Positions 54,001 through 62,791 of a stretch of 64,000 nucleotides of DNA are shown piece by piece. This DNA is from Pollutimonas sp036675275. Lineage in GTDB: Bacteria; Pseudomonadota; Gammaproteobacteria; Burkholderiales; Burkholderiaceae_B. Position 1 is the first letter of the stretch, and each line of letters begins with the position of its first letter. The position numbers and the translations under genes are program-made. The notes below the pieces were generated by a model. The model was given only the letters and a program-made list of their open reading frames with translations. It ran no database searches and was not told the DNA's origin. The stretch covers positions 124,001 to 188,000 of the forward strand of contig JAKFFG010000006.1 of NCBI GenBank assembly GCA_036675275.1, given 5' to 3'.

Positions 54001-54843
54001 CCGCCGACCATCATAGAAGTACAGGATGTGGCGGCATTGAAGAAGGAGGTGTTCGGCCCTGTATTGCATGTTGTGCAATACGAGCGCGACGGACTCGATG
54101 CCCTGATCGATGCCATCAATGCCACTGGCTACGGACTCACTTTCGGTGTTCATACGCGGCTGGACGAGACCGTGGCGAGGGTTTCCGAGCGCATACACGC
54201 GGGCAATGTCTATGTGAACCGGAATATTGTCGGGGCGGTCGTCGGTGTCCAGCCATTTGGCGGGGAAGGGCTTTCCGGCACGGGTCCCAAAGCCGGCGGT
54301 CCCCTGTATCTTTTGCGTCTGCTTGCCCTGTCGCCCAAAGGGCTGCCGGCATGGTGCACGTCTGATCACATTGCCGGCGCGCCGCTCGTTCTCAAGGGTC
54401 CCACTGGCGAAAGCAACCTTTATTACGTCAAGCCGCGAGGCGCCGTTCTGTGCGTCGCCGCTACCCAGGTCGGCGCAGCCAAACAATTCGAAGCGTGTAC
54501 TGATACCGGTAATCGAATGTCTTTGCTCGATACGCCGGCAGGCGCCGCTTTCTACGCGTCATGCAATGCGAAGCAGCAAAAATCAATACGCCTCGTGGAA
54601 AGCGATGAAATTGAACACGGTGATTATGAGGCGGTTCTCTTCGAAGGCGACAGCGACACCTTGCGAGGACTCAATCAACAAGTGGCGCAACGCGAGGGCC
54701 CCATCGTTTCAGTACAGGGTCTGAGCAGCGACGAGTTGGCGGCTGGCACGACGTATCGCCTGGAACGTTTGCTGCGGGAGGTTGCGGTTAGCGTGAACAC
54801 CGCGGCGGCGGGGGGCAACGCCAGCCTGATGATGGTGGGCTGA
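51031..54843 (+). CDS. putA: Trifunctional proline utilisation protein
   Basis: PutA oxidises proline to glutamate in two steps and represses its own gene. The 1270-residue protein has an RHH DNA-binding domain (residues 1-48, 'TTTLGVKVDETLRERLKIAA'), an FAD-dependent proline dehydrogenase (about 190-490, 'GPGISIKLSALHPRYSRAQR', 'VRLVKGAYWDTEIKRAQ'), and a glutamate-semialdehyde dehydrogenase (about 600-1100) with 'SPWNFPLAIFTGQVAAALAA', 'IAETGGQNAMVVDSS' and the Cys in 'SAGQRCSALRVLC'. A C-terminal domain closes the substrate channel. Length is that of the long PutA type with RHH. A liv-type transporter follows. Confidence 0.97.
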   Translation: MATTTLGVKVDETLRERLKIAAAKLGCTPHWLHKQAVLAYIDAVERGQLPAEISYLADDVEADGDIAAAPEPVLPFYEFAQDVQPQSVLRAAITSAYRRPETECLPVLLDQARSAHSQEVHVLARRLVEALRGKRKGGGVEGLIQEFSLSSQEGVALMCLAEALLRIPDRATRDALIRDKISHGDWRSHMGESPSLFVNAATWGLMLTGKLVSVNSEQSLSKALTRLIGKGGEPLIRKGVNIAMRMMGEQFVTGQTISAAIANSRKLEDKGFRYSYDMLGEAATTADDAQRYYVSYEQAIHAIGKASQGRGIYEGPGISIKLSALHPRYSRAQRERVMAELLPRMTALAKLARSYDIGLNIDAEEADRLEISLDLLEALCFDPELSGWNGIGFVIQAYQKRAPFVIDYVIDLAQRSGHRIMVRLVKGAYWDTEIKRAQVDGLEGYPVYTRKLYTDVSYLACARKLLAAPQSVFPQFATHNAHTLSAIYYMAGQNYYPGQYEFQCLHGMGEPLYDEVTGPLAQGKLNRPCRIYAPVGTHETLLAYLVRRLLENGANTSFVNQIGDETIAVDSLVADPVQSALRIQPLGSPHDKIPLPRHLLEQVDGRLNSAGMDLSNEQRLGSLSAALLNSASQLWRAAPMLGDDNTIWHEARAQAVRNPANRRDVVGEVIEANEAEVQMALAAAVHTAPIWQATPVGERAQCLVRAAQILEDEMQPLLGLIVREAGKSLSNAIAEVREAVDFLRYYAAQIETAFSNDTHRPLGPVLCISPWNFPLAIFTGQVAAALAAGNPVLAKPAEQTSLIAAAAVGILRRAGVPAGAVQLLPGQGETVGAALIASREVRGVMFTGSTDVARLISRTLAQRLDDAGHPIPLIAETGGQNAMVVDSSALAEQVVFDVLTSAFDSAGQRCSALRVLCVQQDCADHVLTMLRGAMKELKVGRTDILSADVGPVIDVQAQADIQAYIKAMRDAGHRVDQLALDDQCLHGSFVPPTIIEVQDVAALKKEVFGPVLHVVQYERDGLDALIDAINATGYGLTFGVHTRLDETVARVSERIHAGNVYVNRNIVGAVVGVQPFGGEGLSGTGPKAGGPLYLLRLLALSPKGLPAWCTSDHIAGAPLVLKGPTGESNLYYVKPRGAVLCVAATQVGAAKQFEACTDTGNRMSLLDTPAGAAFYASCNAKQQKSIRLVESDEIEHGDYEAVLFEGDSDTLRGLNQQVAQREGPIVSVQGLSSDELAAGTTYRLERLLREVAVSVNTAAAGGNASLMMVG

Positions 54844-54971
54844 TCAGAGCCTGCAAAGAAGGAAAGCTTTTTAAGGGTTACGACCCATTATAAAAGGGTT
54901 GTACTTTTGGTTTAATTCGCGTGTTACCCCAATCCGGCTCTTACGCGTTTTTATATATAACGGAGATAAAC

Positions 54972-56132
54972 ATGCAGTCCACTAAAGGATTCAAGCTTTT
55001 AGCCGCAACAGCCGCCGTCATGGCCGGCTTTGCGTTCGGTCCGGCTCAGGCGGCCGACAATACAGTGGTGAAGCTCGGCTTCGCCGCTCCGCTCACGGGA
55101 CCGCAGTCGCACTATGGCGAGGACATGAAAAATGGCCTTACGCTTGCGATCGAAGAAGCCAACAAGCAAAACATCCAGCTCGATGGCAAACCGGCCAAAT
55201 TCGAACTGGTTTCGCGTGACGACCAGGCCGATCCGCGCACGGCCGTGCAGGTCGCACAGCAGATCGTGGACGAGGACGTCAACGGCATGCTGGGCCATTT
55301 CAACTCCGGCACGACGATACCCGCCTCCAGCGTGTACAACGATGCAGGTCTGCCGCAAATTGCCATGGCCACTTCGCCCGAATACACCGATCAGGGCTAT
55401 GACACCACTTTCCGCATGATGACCAGCGACACGCAACAGGGTGCTGCAGCGGGGCAGTTCATCGTCAATGACCTGGGAGCCAAGACAGTCGCTCTCATCG
55501 ACGACCGGACTGCTTACGGCCAGGGCCTGGCCGATGAGGTTGCCAAGGCGGTGGAGGCCGCCGGCGGCAAAGTGATAGCACGGGAATACACGACCGACAA
55601 AGCCAATGACTTTACCTCGATCCTGACCAACATCAAGTCCAAGGAACCAGCAGCGATCTTCTTTGGCGGCCTGGATGCGCAATCGGGCCCGATGCGCCGG
55701 CAAATGGTTACGCTGGGCATCAAGGCGCCTCTGATTTCGGGCGAAATGACCCGTAGCGCCACGTTCCTGAAGCTTGCCGGCGATGCGGCCAACGGCACGT
55801 ATGCGTCGCTTGCCGGGGTGCCGCTCAAGCAAATGGCGGCCGGCGAGAAATTCCAGGCCGACTTCAAAGAGCGTTTCAAGGTAGAGCCGGGTGTATATGC
55901 CCCTTACGCCTATGACGGCGCCTGGAACATGATCACGGCCATGAAAGAAGCCGGTTCGGCCGAGCCAGAGGCCTACCTGCCCAAATTGGCATCGCTGCAG
56001 CGCTCGGGTGCCACCAGCGAGAACATTGCCTACGACGAAAAGGGCGACCTGAAAGAAATCTCGGTCACCATTTATGAAGTAAAGAACGGCAAATGGGAAA
56101 TGGTCAAGACCATGGTCAGCAAGGCCAACTAA
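54972..56132 (+). CDS. Branched-chain amino acid ABC transporter substrate-binding protein
   Basis: The 386-residue periplasmic protein begins with a signal peptide ending 'GFAFGPAQAAD' and continues as a LivJ-type binding protein ('VKLGFAAPLTGPQSHYGEDM', 'GVYAPYAYDGAWNMITAMKE'). It should bind leucine, isoleucine, valine or a related amino acid. ATG 54972 has GGAG upstream and gives the right signal peptide. It heads a five-gene transporter operon; a hairpin after it probably lets it be made in excess. Confidence 0.94.
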   Translation: MQSTKGFKLLAATAAVMAGFAFGPAQAADNTVVKLGFAAPLTGPQSHYGEDMKNGLTLAIEEANKQNIQLDGKPAKFELVSRDDQADPRTAVQVAQQIVDEDVNGMLGHFNSGTTIPASSVYNDAGLPQIAMATSPEYTDQGYDTTFRMMTSDTQQGAAAGQFIVNDLGAKTVALIDDRTAYGQGLADEVAKAVEAAGGKVIAREYTTDKANDFTSILTNIKSKEPAAIFFGGLDAQSGPMRRQMVTLGIKAPLISGEMTRSATFLKLAGDAANGTYASLAGVPLKQMAAGEKFQADFKERFKVEPGVYAPYAYDGAWNMITAMKEAGSAEPEAYLPKLASLQRSGATSENIAYDEKGDLKEISVTIYEVKNGKWEMVKTMVSKAN

Positions 56133-56161
56133 AACAACGCTGATTTCTTGCAGTTCTTTCC

Positions 56162-56180
56162 GGGCCGGCGGTGCCGGCCC
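56162..56180 (+). terminator. Hairpin between binding-protein and permease genes
   Basis: GGGCCGGC and GCCGGCCC form a perfect 8-bp stem with loop GGT. No T-run follows, so it likely stabilises or attenuates the transcript, giving more binding protein than permease. Confidence 0.55.
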
Positions 56181-56200
56181 CATTTCTAGAGTCATAAAAC

Positions 56201-57133
56201 ATGGACATTCTCATACAACAGTTGATCAATGGCATCACTGTGGGCAGCGTGTATGCCCTGGTTGCCCTTGGCTACACCATGGTTTATGGAATCATAGGCC
56301 TGATCAATTTCGCCCATGGCGATGTTGTCATGGTCGGCGCGATGGTAGCGACCACATTGGTGGTAACGCTCATAGGCGCAGACCCGGGCAGCATGTCGGC
56401 GTGGCTGGCCATTGTCATTGCCTTGCTCGTTTCAATTCCCGTCTGCATGGCGCTGGGCTGGCTCGCCGAGCGCTACGCCTACCGGCCTTTGCGCCGCGCG
56501 CCGCGCCTGGCTGCGCTGATTACAGCGATAGGCGTTTCCATCATTATCCAGAACATAGCGATGATGGTGTGGGGACGTAATTACCTTAGTTTCCCGCATG
56601 TCATCGAACCGGTCATCTTTCCCATAGGCGGCGCACGCATCAGCTTGCTGCAGGTCAGCATCATTGTCATCGCCACGGCCATCATGGCCTGCCTGCTGCT
56701 CGTCGTGCATCGTACCCGGCTGGGTACCGCCATGCGCGCGACCGCGCAGAATCGCGAGGTCGCCGGTCTCATGGGCGTCAACATCAACACGGTTATTTCC
56801 GCCGCCTTCCTGATAGGGTCGGCACTGGCCGCTGTGGCCGGGCTCATGGTCACGACCTATTATGGCGTGGCGCAATACACCATGGGTTTCATGCTCGGCC
56901 TCAAAGCGTTCACCGCCGCAGTCCTGGGCGGCATCGGCAACCTTGGCGGCGCCATGCTGGGCGGCTTGCTGCTTGGAATTATCGAGTCCCTGGGGGCTGG
57001 CTATATCGGAGACCTTACCAACGGCGTATTCGGCAGCAACTACCAAGACGTCTTCTCGTTTATCGTGCTTATCCTGGTCCTTGTTTTCCGTCCATCCGGC
57101 CTGCTGGGCGAGCGTGTGGGAGATCGAGCATGA
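56201..57133 (+). CDS. livH: Branched-chain amino acid ABC permease LivH
   Basis: The 310-residue inner-membrane protein has about eight membrane helices. 'LINGITVGSVYALVALGYTM' and 'GLINFAHGDVVMVGAMVATT' are family marks, as is 'LGLKAFTAAVLGGIGNLGGA' (contact loop to the ATPases). It pairs with LivM. The stop overlaps livM by 4 bp. Confidence 0.96.
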   Translation: MDILIQQLINGITVGSVYALVALGYTMVYGIIGLINFAHGDVVMVGAMVATTLVVTLIGADPGSMSAWLAIVIALLVSIPVCMALGWLAERYAYRPLRRAPRLAALITAIGVSIIIQNIAMMVWGRNYLSFPHVIEPVIFPIGGARISLLQVSIIVIATAIMACLLLVVHRTRLGTAMRATAQNREVAGLMGVNINTVISAAFLIGSALAAVAGLMVTTYYGVAQYTMGFMLGLKAFTAAVLGGIGNLGGAMLGGLLLGIIESLGAGYIGDLTNGVFGSNYQDVFSFIVLILVLVFRPSGLLGERVGDRA

Positions 57134-58218
57134 GCCGCGCAACTGCTGCCCGTTCGGGCATATCGCCCAAGGTGTGGCTGGGAATCGCCATGTTCGGCGT
57201 GGTCCTGGCGATACTTCCGTTCATCCTCGGCATGGCCGGCCAAAGCTGGGTCAGGACGTTGAACTTTGCCTTGTTGTACGTGATGCTGGCGCTGGGCCTG
57301 AATATTGTCGTGGGCTTTGCCGGTCTGCTCGATCTCGGCTATATCGCGTTCTATGCCGTGGGCGCCTACGTCTGGGCCTTGCTGGCGTCGCCGCATTTCG
57401 GTCTGCACCTGCCATTCTGGGTGGTGCTGCCGGCCGGTGTCGTGTTGGCGGCTTTCTTCGGGGCGATGCTGGGTGCTCCCACGTTGAAACTGCGCGGCGA
57501 TTACCTGGCCATCGTTACCCTCGGGTTCGGCGAGATCGTACGTATCTTCATGAACAACCTCGATTCGCCCGTCAACATCACCAATGGGCCGCAGGGAATC
57601 AACCGCATCGACGATTTTTCGGTGGGCAGCTTTGTGTTCGGGCGTTCGCAAGAGATCTTCGGCTTTCGCATCACCGGACCCGAAAAATACTACTACCTCT
57701 TATTGCTGCTTACTATCATCATCGTGGTCATATGTGTGCGGCTGCAGAACTCACGCATAGGTCGCGCATGGGAAGCGGTGCGCGAAGATGAAATCGCCGC
57801 CAAGGCCATGGGTATCAACACGCGGAATATCAAGCTGCTGGCGTTCACCATGGGAGCCAGTTTTGGCGGCGTAGCGGGGGCCATGTTCGCGTCCATGCAA
57901 GGTTTCGTCAGTCCGGAAAGCTTCAGCCTCACCGAATCCATCATGGTCCTGTGCATGGTGGTGCTGGGCGGCATGGGCAATATTCCCGGCGTAATTCTGG
58001 GGGCCGTCCTGTTGTCGGTCTTTCCAGAGTTATTGCGCGCCATCGTGGTTCCAGTTCAGCAGATCGTTTTTGGCGATGTCATTGTCGATCCAGAAGGGAT
58101 ACGCATGCTGCTGTTCGGTTTCGCGCTGGTGCTGGTAATGATTTTCCGTCCGGCGGGGCTTTGGCCGTCGGCGGTGCGCCGGCGCGAACTTACCGGCGCG
58201 AAAGGAGGACAGGCATGA
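57130..58218 (+). CDS. livM: Branched-chain amino acid ABC permease LivM
   Basis: The 362-residue permease shows 'LNIVVGFAGLLDLGYIAFYA', 'LPAGVVLAAFFGAMLGAPTL', 'LRGDYLAIVTLGFGEIVRIF' and 'ARAWEAVREDEIAAKAMGIN'-like 'RIGRAWEAVREDEIAAKAMG', all typical LivM. It has about ten membrane spans. It overlaps both livH and livG by 4 bp. Confidence 0.96.
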   Translation: MSRATAARSGISPKVWLGIAMFGVVLAILPFILGMAGQSWVRTLNFALLYVMLALGLNIVVGFAGLLDLGYIAFYAVGAYVWALLASPHFGLHLPFWVVLPAGVVLAAFFGAMLGAPTLKLRGDYLAIVTLGFGEIVRIFMNNLDSPVNITNGPQGINRIDDFSVGSFVFGRSQEIFGFRITGPEKYYYLLLLLTIIIVVICVRLQNSRIGRAWEAVREDEIAAKAMGINTRNIKLLAFTMGASFGGVAGAMFASMQGFVSPESFSLTESIMVLCMVVLGGMGNIPGVILGAVLLSVFPELLRAIVVPVQQIVFGDVIVDPEGIRMLLFGFALVLVMIFRPAGLWPSAVRRRELTGAKGGQA

Positions 58219-59120
58219 TTACTGCCGCTGTGAATAACGACGCCCGTTCCATGCCCGACCTGTTGTTGGTGGCTAATAAACTGAACAAGCGCTTTGGCGG
58301 TCTGCAGGCGCTGTCCGACGTCAGTTTCTCCATTTGCAAGGGCGATATCTACGGCCTTATCGGCCCGAACGGGGCCGGCAAAACTACACTCTTCAATGTC
58401 CTGACCAGTTTGTACGTACCCGAGTCCGGCAGCTGCAATTTCATGGGCCATCAGCTGACCCGCTTGAAGCCGCATCAGATCGCTGTAGTCGGGCTCGCCC
58501 GCACTTTCCAGAACATACGCCTGTTCGGCAACTTGAGCGCAATCGAGAATGTCATGATAGGACGGCATATCCGTACACGGGCCGGGTTGTGGGGGGCAGT
58601 TACCCGGAACAAGCGTACTCGCCAGGAAGAAGCGGCAATCGAGCAGCGCGCTCAGCAATTGCTCGACTACGTGGGCATCGGCCACCGCTCCAATGACGTC
58701 GCACAATCCTTGCCCTATGGCGACCAGCGCCGTCTGGAAATCGCCCGGGCGCTCGCCACGGAACCAACCCTGCTGGCCCTTGATGAGCCGGCGGCCGGCA
58801 TGAACGCGTCGGAAACAGTCGTATTGCGCCGACTCATCGAGAAGATCCGGGATGATGGCGTGACCGTGTTATTGATCGAACACGACATGAAACTGGTCAT
58901 GGGCTTGTGCAACCGGGTGCTGGTGCTGGAATATGGCAAAGTGCTTGCCGAGGGCAAGCCTGTCGACGTGCAGCGCAATCCCAAAGTCATCGAGGCCTAT
59001 CTGGGCGCTGGCGCAGCCGAGCACGCACCGGTCACTGTTCCCGACTATGATCCCGGCGCGCAGGGTCTGGCCAGCGTCAATGACTCCGCCGCAGCAGGCG
59101 ATAGCAAGGAGCAGGTATGA
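58215..59120 (+). CDS. livG: Branched-chain amino acid ABC ATPase LivG
   Basis: The 301-residue ATPase has Walker A 'GPNGAGKTTLFNVL', signature region 'SLPYGDQRRLEIARALA', Walker B 'LLALDEPAAGMN' and the LivG C-terminal Leu-Gly-rich end 'EAYLGAGAAEH'. The ATG overlaps the livM stop by 4 bp; the frame upstream belongs to livM. The last 30 residues after 'EAYLGAG' are a non-conserved tail. Confidence 0.96.
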   Translation: MITAAVNNDARSMPDLLLVANKLNKRFGGLQALSDVSFSICKGDIYGLIGPNGAGKTTLFNVLTSLYVPESGSCNFMGHQLTRLKPHQIAVVGLARTFQNIRLFGNLSAIENVMIGRHIRTRAGLWGAVTRNKRTRQEEAAIEQRAQQLLDYVGIGHRSNDVAQSLPYGDQRRLEIARALATEPTLLALDEPAAGMNASETVVLRRLIEKIRDDGVTVLLIEHDMKLVMGLCNRVLVLEYGKVLAEGKPVDVQRNPKVIEAYLGAGAAEHAPVTVPDYDPGAQGLASVNDSAAAGDSKEQV

Positions 59121-59851
59121 GTGCAGCAGATCACTTACTGGAAATCAGCCAGCTCGAAGTGGCCTATGGCGGCATTCGGGCTGTGCGAGGTATGGACCTG
59201 GTGGTGGGCCGGGGGGAACTGGTCAGCCTGATCGGCGCCAACGGCGCCGGCAAAAGCACCACCTTGCGCGCCATTTGCGGACTGGTGCCCATCAGCGCCG
59301 GCAGCATCGTTTACGACGGCAAGTCGATCGCGGGCATGCCGTCTTATATGCTGGTGCGGCAGGGCTTGGTCATGGTGCCGGAAGGCCGCGGTATTTTTGG
59401 GCAGCTGACCATTGAAGAAAACCTGGCGATGGGCGGGTACAGTCGGCAGGATCAAGATGCCGTGCGCAAGGATATCGAGCATGTGTTCGAGCTGTTTCCT
59501 CGTCTTCAAGAGCGGCGCCGCCAGTCGGCAGGCACCTTGTCGGGAGGCGAGCAGCAGATGCTGGCCATGGGGCGCGCGATGGTTTCGCGGCCGCGACTGC
59601 TGTTGCTCGACGAACCCTCGATGGGGCTGGCACCTTTGATGGTCGAGAAGATCTTCGAGGTAGTCCGTACGATTTCCGCTGAAGGAGTTACGGTTCTGTT
59701 GATCGAGCAAAACGCCAAGCTGGCGCTTGAGACCAGCCAGCGGGCGTATGTGATGGAGTCGGGGCAGATTATCCTGCAGGGGCCGTCCAGCCAGTTGCTG
59801 GATGATCCAAAAGTGCGTGCTGCCTACCTGGGTGAAGAAGAAGCGGTTTAG
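59117..59851 (+). CDS. livF: Branched-chain amino acid ABC ATPase LivF
   Basis: The 244-residue ATPase has Walker A 'GANGAGKSTTLRAI', signature 'LSGGEQQMLAMGRAMVSRP', Walker B 'LLLLDEPSMGLAP' and the LivF end 'RAAYLGEEEAV'. It works with LivG under LivHM. The start overlaps livG by 4 bp. It converges on dut with 30 bp between stops. Confidence 0.96.
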   Translation: MSAADHLLEISQLEVAYGGIRAVRGMDLVVGRGELVSLIGANGAGKSTTLRAICGLVPISAGSIVYDGKSIAGMPSYMLVRQGLVMVPEGRGIFGQLTIEENLAMGGYSRQDQDAVRKDIEHVFELFPRLQERRRQSAGTLSGGEQQMLAMGRAMVSRPRLLLLDEPSMGLAPLMVEKIFEVVRTISAEGVTVLLIEQNAKLALETSQRAYVMESGQIILQGPSSQLLDDPKVRAAYLGEEEAV

Positions 59852-59881
59852 GGAATGGAACGGCCCGGTGGCGTTTTATCG

Positions 59882-60331
59882 TCAGCCGCGGCCGGTGCTG
59901 CCGAAACCGTCGGTACCGCGGGTACTGCCGTCGAACTCGTCAACGATATCAAACTCGATCTGCTGGACGGGCACGACAACCAGTTGAGCCAGGCGGTCCA
60001 TGGGTTGCAGCACGAATTCTTCCTGCCCACGATTCCAGGCCGATATCATCAGCGGCCCTTGGTAATCGGAATCGATCAGCCCGACCAGATTGCCCAGCAC
60101 AATGCCGTGTTTGTGCCCCAGGCCCGAGCGCGGCAGTATCATGGCGGCATAGGCAGGGTCGGCCAGATGAACGGCCAGGCCTGTGGGAATGAGTTCCGTG
60201 GCGCCAGGGTGCAAGGTCAGTGGCGTATCGATGCAGGCGCGCAGATCCAGGCCGGCCGAGCCGCTGGTTGCGTAGGCCGGCAGATAGTCGTTCATGCGCG
60301 GGTCAAGGATTTTAAGGGCGATTTTTCTCAC
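59882..60331 (-). CDS. dut: dUTP diphosphatase
   Basis: Dut hydrolyses dUTP to dUMP, keeping uracil out of DNA and feeding dTMP synthesis. Conserved motifs are in order: 'GSAGLDLRAC', 'LPRSGLGHKHGIVLGN', 'GLIDSDYQGPLMISAWN', 'PMDRLAQLVVVPV' and the C-terminal arm 'RGTDGFGSTGRG'. Length 149 is right. It is 7 bp from the DedA gene downstream of it in the coaBC direction (same strand). Confidence 0.97.
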   Translation of the reverse strand: MRKIALKILDPRMNDYLPAYATSGSAGLDLRACIDTPLTLHPGATELIPTGLAVHLADPAYAAMILPRSGLGHKHGIVLGNLVGLIDSDYQGPLMISAWNRGQEEFVLQPMDRLAQLVVVPVQQIEFDIVDEFDGSTRGTDGFGSTGRG

Positions 60332-60338
60332 GTGGTGC

Positions 60339-60998
60339 TCAACGGTCGGTTCTGGATTTGTTACGGGGCTGATCTGCGTTATTGGTCTGGCGCTTGCGCA
60401 TCATGGCGCGGGCGATCCATACCGCCAGGACCACCGACAGCACGCCGCTGAACAGCACGCTGAAGTTCATGTTGTTGCTGTCCATGGCGCCGACGCTGCG
60501 GCCTGTCAGGTAGCCGGGCATGAGCATAAGCGGTATCCATATGGCTGCCGACAGGACGTTGGCGATCTGAAAGCGCCAGTGGCGCATTTTCATGACGCCG
60601 GCCACGCTGGGTACCACCGCGCGCAAGGGGCCCAGGAAGCGGCCCGCGAAAATTGATAGAACGCCATATTTGTGGAAGAAATAGCGAGCCCGGGCGACAG
60701 TGCGCCGCTGTTTGTTCAAGGGCCAACTGCGTACGATTTTTGGGCCCAGCAGGCGGCCGATGAAATACGAGATGGCATCGCCCAGTGCCGCGCCGGCGAT
60801 GCCCCAGGCAATGATGGGAAGAGGCTCGAGCGTGCCGCTGCCGACCAGTCCACCCACCAATAGCATCAGGGCGGTGGCGGGGATGGCCAGGCCGATGATA
60901 AGCAGGGACTCTCCCATGGCGAGCAGGCCTAGCGTGAGGCCTGCCCATTCCTGGTGGGTTTCAATGAAAGTACTGACGATTTGTATGTAGTGATCCAT
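60339..60998 (-). CDS. DedA family (VTT domain) membrane protein
   Basis: The 219-residue protein is an integral-membrane DedA member with 'GLAIPATALMLLVGGLVGSG', 'GAALGDAISYFIGRLLGPKI' and 'AGRFLGPLRAVVPSVAGVMK'. The family is needed for membrane lipid homeostasis and resistance to cationic stress. It has about five membrane segments. dut lies downstream on the same strand. Confidence 0.93.
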   Translation of the reverse strand: MDHYIQIVSTFIETHQEWAGLTLGLLAMGESLLIIGLAIPATALMLLVGGLVGSGTLEPLPIIAWGIAGAALGDAISYFIGRLLGPKIVRSWPLNKQRRTVARARYFFHKYGVLSIFAGRFLGPLRAVVPSVAGVMKMRHWRFQIANVLSAAIWIPLMLMPGYLTGRSVGAMDSNNMNFSVLFSGVLSVVLAVWIARAMMRKRQTNNADQPRNKSRTDR

Positions 60999-61003
60999 AT
61001 TCC

Positions 61004-62230
61004 TCAGGGTGTTTCGGTTGTGGCGCCCGCTTTCGTCGGCGGCGCCAGGCTGGCGATTTCCTGGATCAGCCTGCGGGCGGCATCCAGCTTGGGCAGGGCA
61101 GGCAGCGCACGCGCGCCTTGCGCGTCGAACAGGACGAGTTCGGTGGTGTCGGCATTCATGGCCTGCTGGGCCAGGTTGCCGACCAGCAAGGAAACTCCTT
61201 TGCGCTGGCGTTTGGCTTCGGCGTTTTCATGAAGGTTTTCGGTTTCAGCGGCAAACCCGACGCAGAAGGGGCTTGGCGCCATTCGTGCTACATCTGCCAG
61301 AATATCGGGGTTGGTCGAGAACTGCAGTTCGGGAGGTTGGCCGCCCGCCTTCTTTTTGAGCTTGCTGTCGCTGGCATTGGCGACATGCCAATCGGCAACC
61401 GCGGCCACGGCAATGAAGATATCGGCCAGCCGGGCTTCTCCCATGACTGCGGCATGCATCTGCGCGGCGCTTTCTACATTGACCCGGTTTACGCCGTAGG
61501 GCGCATCGAGCGCCGTGGGCCCCGACACCAGGACGACCTGGGCCCCCGCTTCGCGAGCTGCCCTTGCCACCGCATACCCCATTTTACCCGACGAACGGTT
61601 GGTGATGACGCGCACGGGGTCGATTTTCTCTGAAGTGGGGCCGGCTGTGATCAGGACACGTTTGCCGGCCAGTACTTTGGGCTGAAAAAAAGCGATAAGT
61701 TCGCTGAGCAGCTCGTGAGGTTCGAGCATGCGCCCATTGCCGACTTCTCCGCAGGCCTGATCGCCTTCGGCGGGCCCGAGTATGGTGGCACCGTCGGCCT
61801 GGAGCTGCATTACATTGCGTTGGGTGGCGGGGTGCAGCCACATTTCCCGGTTCATCGCGGGAGCCACCAGCAAGGGGCAATCGCCTTTGGCGACGCACAG
61901 GGTTGAAAGCAGGTCATCGGCCAGGCCGTGCGCGAGCTTGGCCATGAAATCAGTGCTGGCAGGCGCTATCAGGATGGCGTCCGCGCCTCGCGTCAGATTG
62001 ATGTGCGCCATATTGTTGGGAACACGGTTGTCCCAGGTATTCAGGTACACCGGGCGGCCGGACAAGGCCTGCATCGTCAGCGGCGTAATGAACTGGGCGG
62101 CGGCCTCGGTCATCACCACATCGACCACTGCCCCTTGTTCCTGGGCGCGACGCAGGAACTCGGCCATCTTGTAGCAGGCGATACCTCCGGTCAGGCCGAG
62201 GACGATGCGTTTCTGAGCTAGTTCTTGCAT
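61004..62230 (-). CDS. coaBC: Bifunctional phosphopantothenoylcysteine decarboxylase/synthase
   Basis: CoaBC (Dfp) makes 4'-phosphopantetheine from phosphopantothenate for coenzyme A. The N-terminal flavin-binding decarboxylase has 'VLGLTGGIACYKMAEFLRRA', the active-site His in 'NNMAHINLTRGADAILIAPA' and 'APAMNREMWLHPATQRN'; the C-terminal synthase shows 'GPTSEKIDPVRVITNRSSGK' and 'SDSKLKKKAGGQPPELQFST'. Length 408 is normal. lspA is just upstream. Confidence 0.96.
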   Translation of the reverse strand: MQELAQKRIVLGLTGGIACYKMAEFLRRAQEQGAVVDVVMTEAAAQFITPLTMQALSGRPVYLNTWDNRVPNNMAHINLTRGADAILIAPASTDFMAKLAHGLADDLLSTLCVAKGDCPLLVAPAMNREMWLHPATQRNVMQLQADGATILGPAEGDQACGEVGNGRMLEPHELLSELIAFFQPKVLAGKRVLITAGPTSEKIDPVRVITNRSSGKMGYAVARAAREAGAQVVLVSGPTALDAPYGVNRVNVESAAQMHAAVMGEARLADIFIAVAAVADWHVANASDSKLKKKAGGQPPELQFSTNPDILADVARMAPSPFCVGFAAETENLHENAEAKRQRKGVSLLVGNLAQQAMNADTTELVLFDAQGARALPALPKLDAARRLIQEIASLAPPTKAGATTETP

Positions 62231-62254
62231 GTGGGTGCTTGTTTCAAGTAAGGG

Positions 62255-62791
62255 TCAGGTCGACTTGGCCGCTTTGCGCTTTTCGCGGCGCAGTCGAAGC
62301 AGTTCGTCGAGCACGAGCAGAATGGCCCCGCAGGTGATGGAAACGTCTGCAATATTGAAAGCGGGAAAATGCCAATTCTTCCAGTAAAACAGCAGGAAAT
62401 CAATGACATGGCCATGTTGCACTCGGTCCAGCGCGTTGCCGATGGCACCGCCCAGAATGCACATCAGCGATGCGCAAAAAAGGGTCTGAGCCGGATTGCG
62501 CCTCAGCAGGTGCACGATCAGGCCTGTTGCGGCAAGGGCAATGGCCGTAAACAGCCAGCGCTGCCATCCGGTGCCGTCGGCCAGGAAGCTGAAGGCGGCA
62601 CCGGGGTTGTACAACAAGGTGAAGTCGAAAAACGGCAGTATGTTCCACCGTTCGGCATACTGCATTGCGTCGTCGAAATAGATTTTTGTCGCCTGGTCCA
62701 GCGCGATGATCAGCACTGCGCCCGCCATCCATCCCCAAAAGCCTGGCGTTTTCCGGTACCGGGCGATTCCTTCTTCTTGGCGCTTAGGCAT
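62255..62791 (-). CDS. lspA: Lipoprotein signal peptidase
   Basis: LspA removes signal peptides of lipoproteins at the inner membrane, acting on proteins such as the lipoproteins in this window. It has four membrane helices; catalytic Asp residues are in 'GNALDRVQHGHVIDFL' and 'FPAFNIADVSITCGA', and 'LLYNPGAAFSFL' is typical. I start at ATG 62789-62791 (178 residues); the frame to 62809 lies inside ileS. ileS-lspA is a common pair. Confidence 0.96.
   Translation of the reverse strand: MPKRQEEGIARYRKTPGFWGWMAGAVLIIALDQATKIYFDDAMQYAERWNILPFFDFTLLYNPGAAFSFLADGTGWQRWLFTAIALAATGLIVHLLRRNPAQTLFCASLMCILGGAIGNALDRVQHGHVIDFLLFYWKNWHFPAFNIADVSITCGAILLVLDELLRLRREKRKAAKST

Noticed and set aside
54999..56195. 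398-residue minus-strand frame opposite the binding-protein gene
   Set aside because: Antisense shadow; the plus strand has signal peptide, ribosome site and family match.
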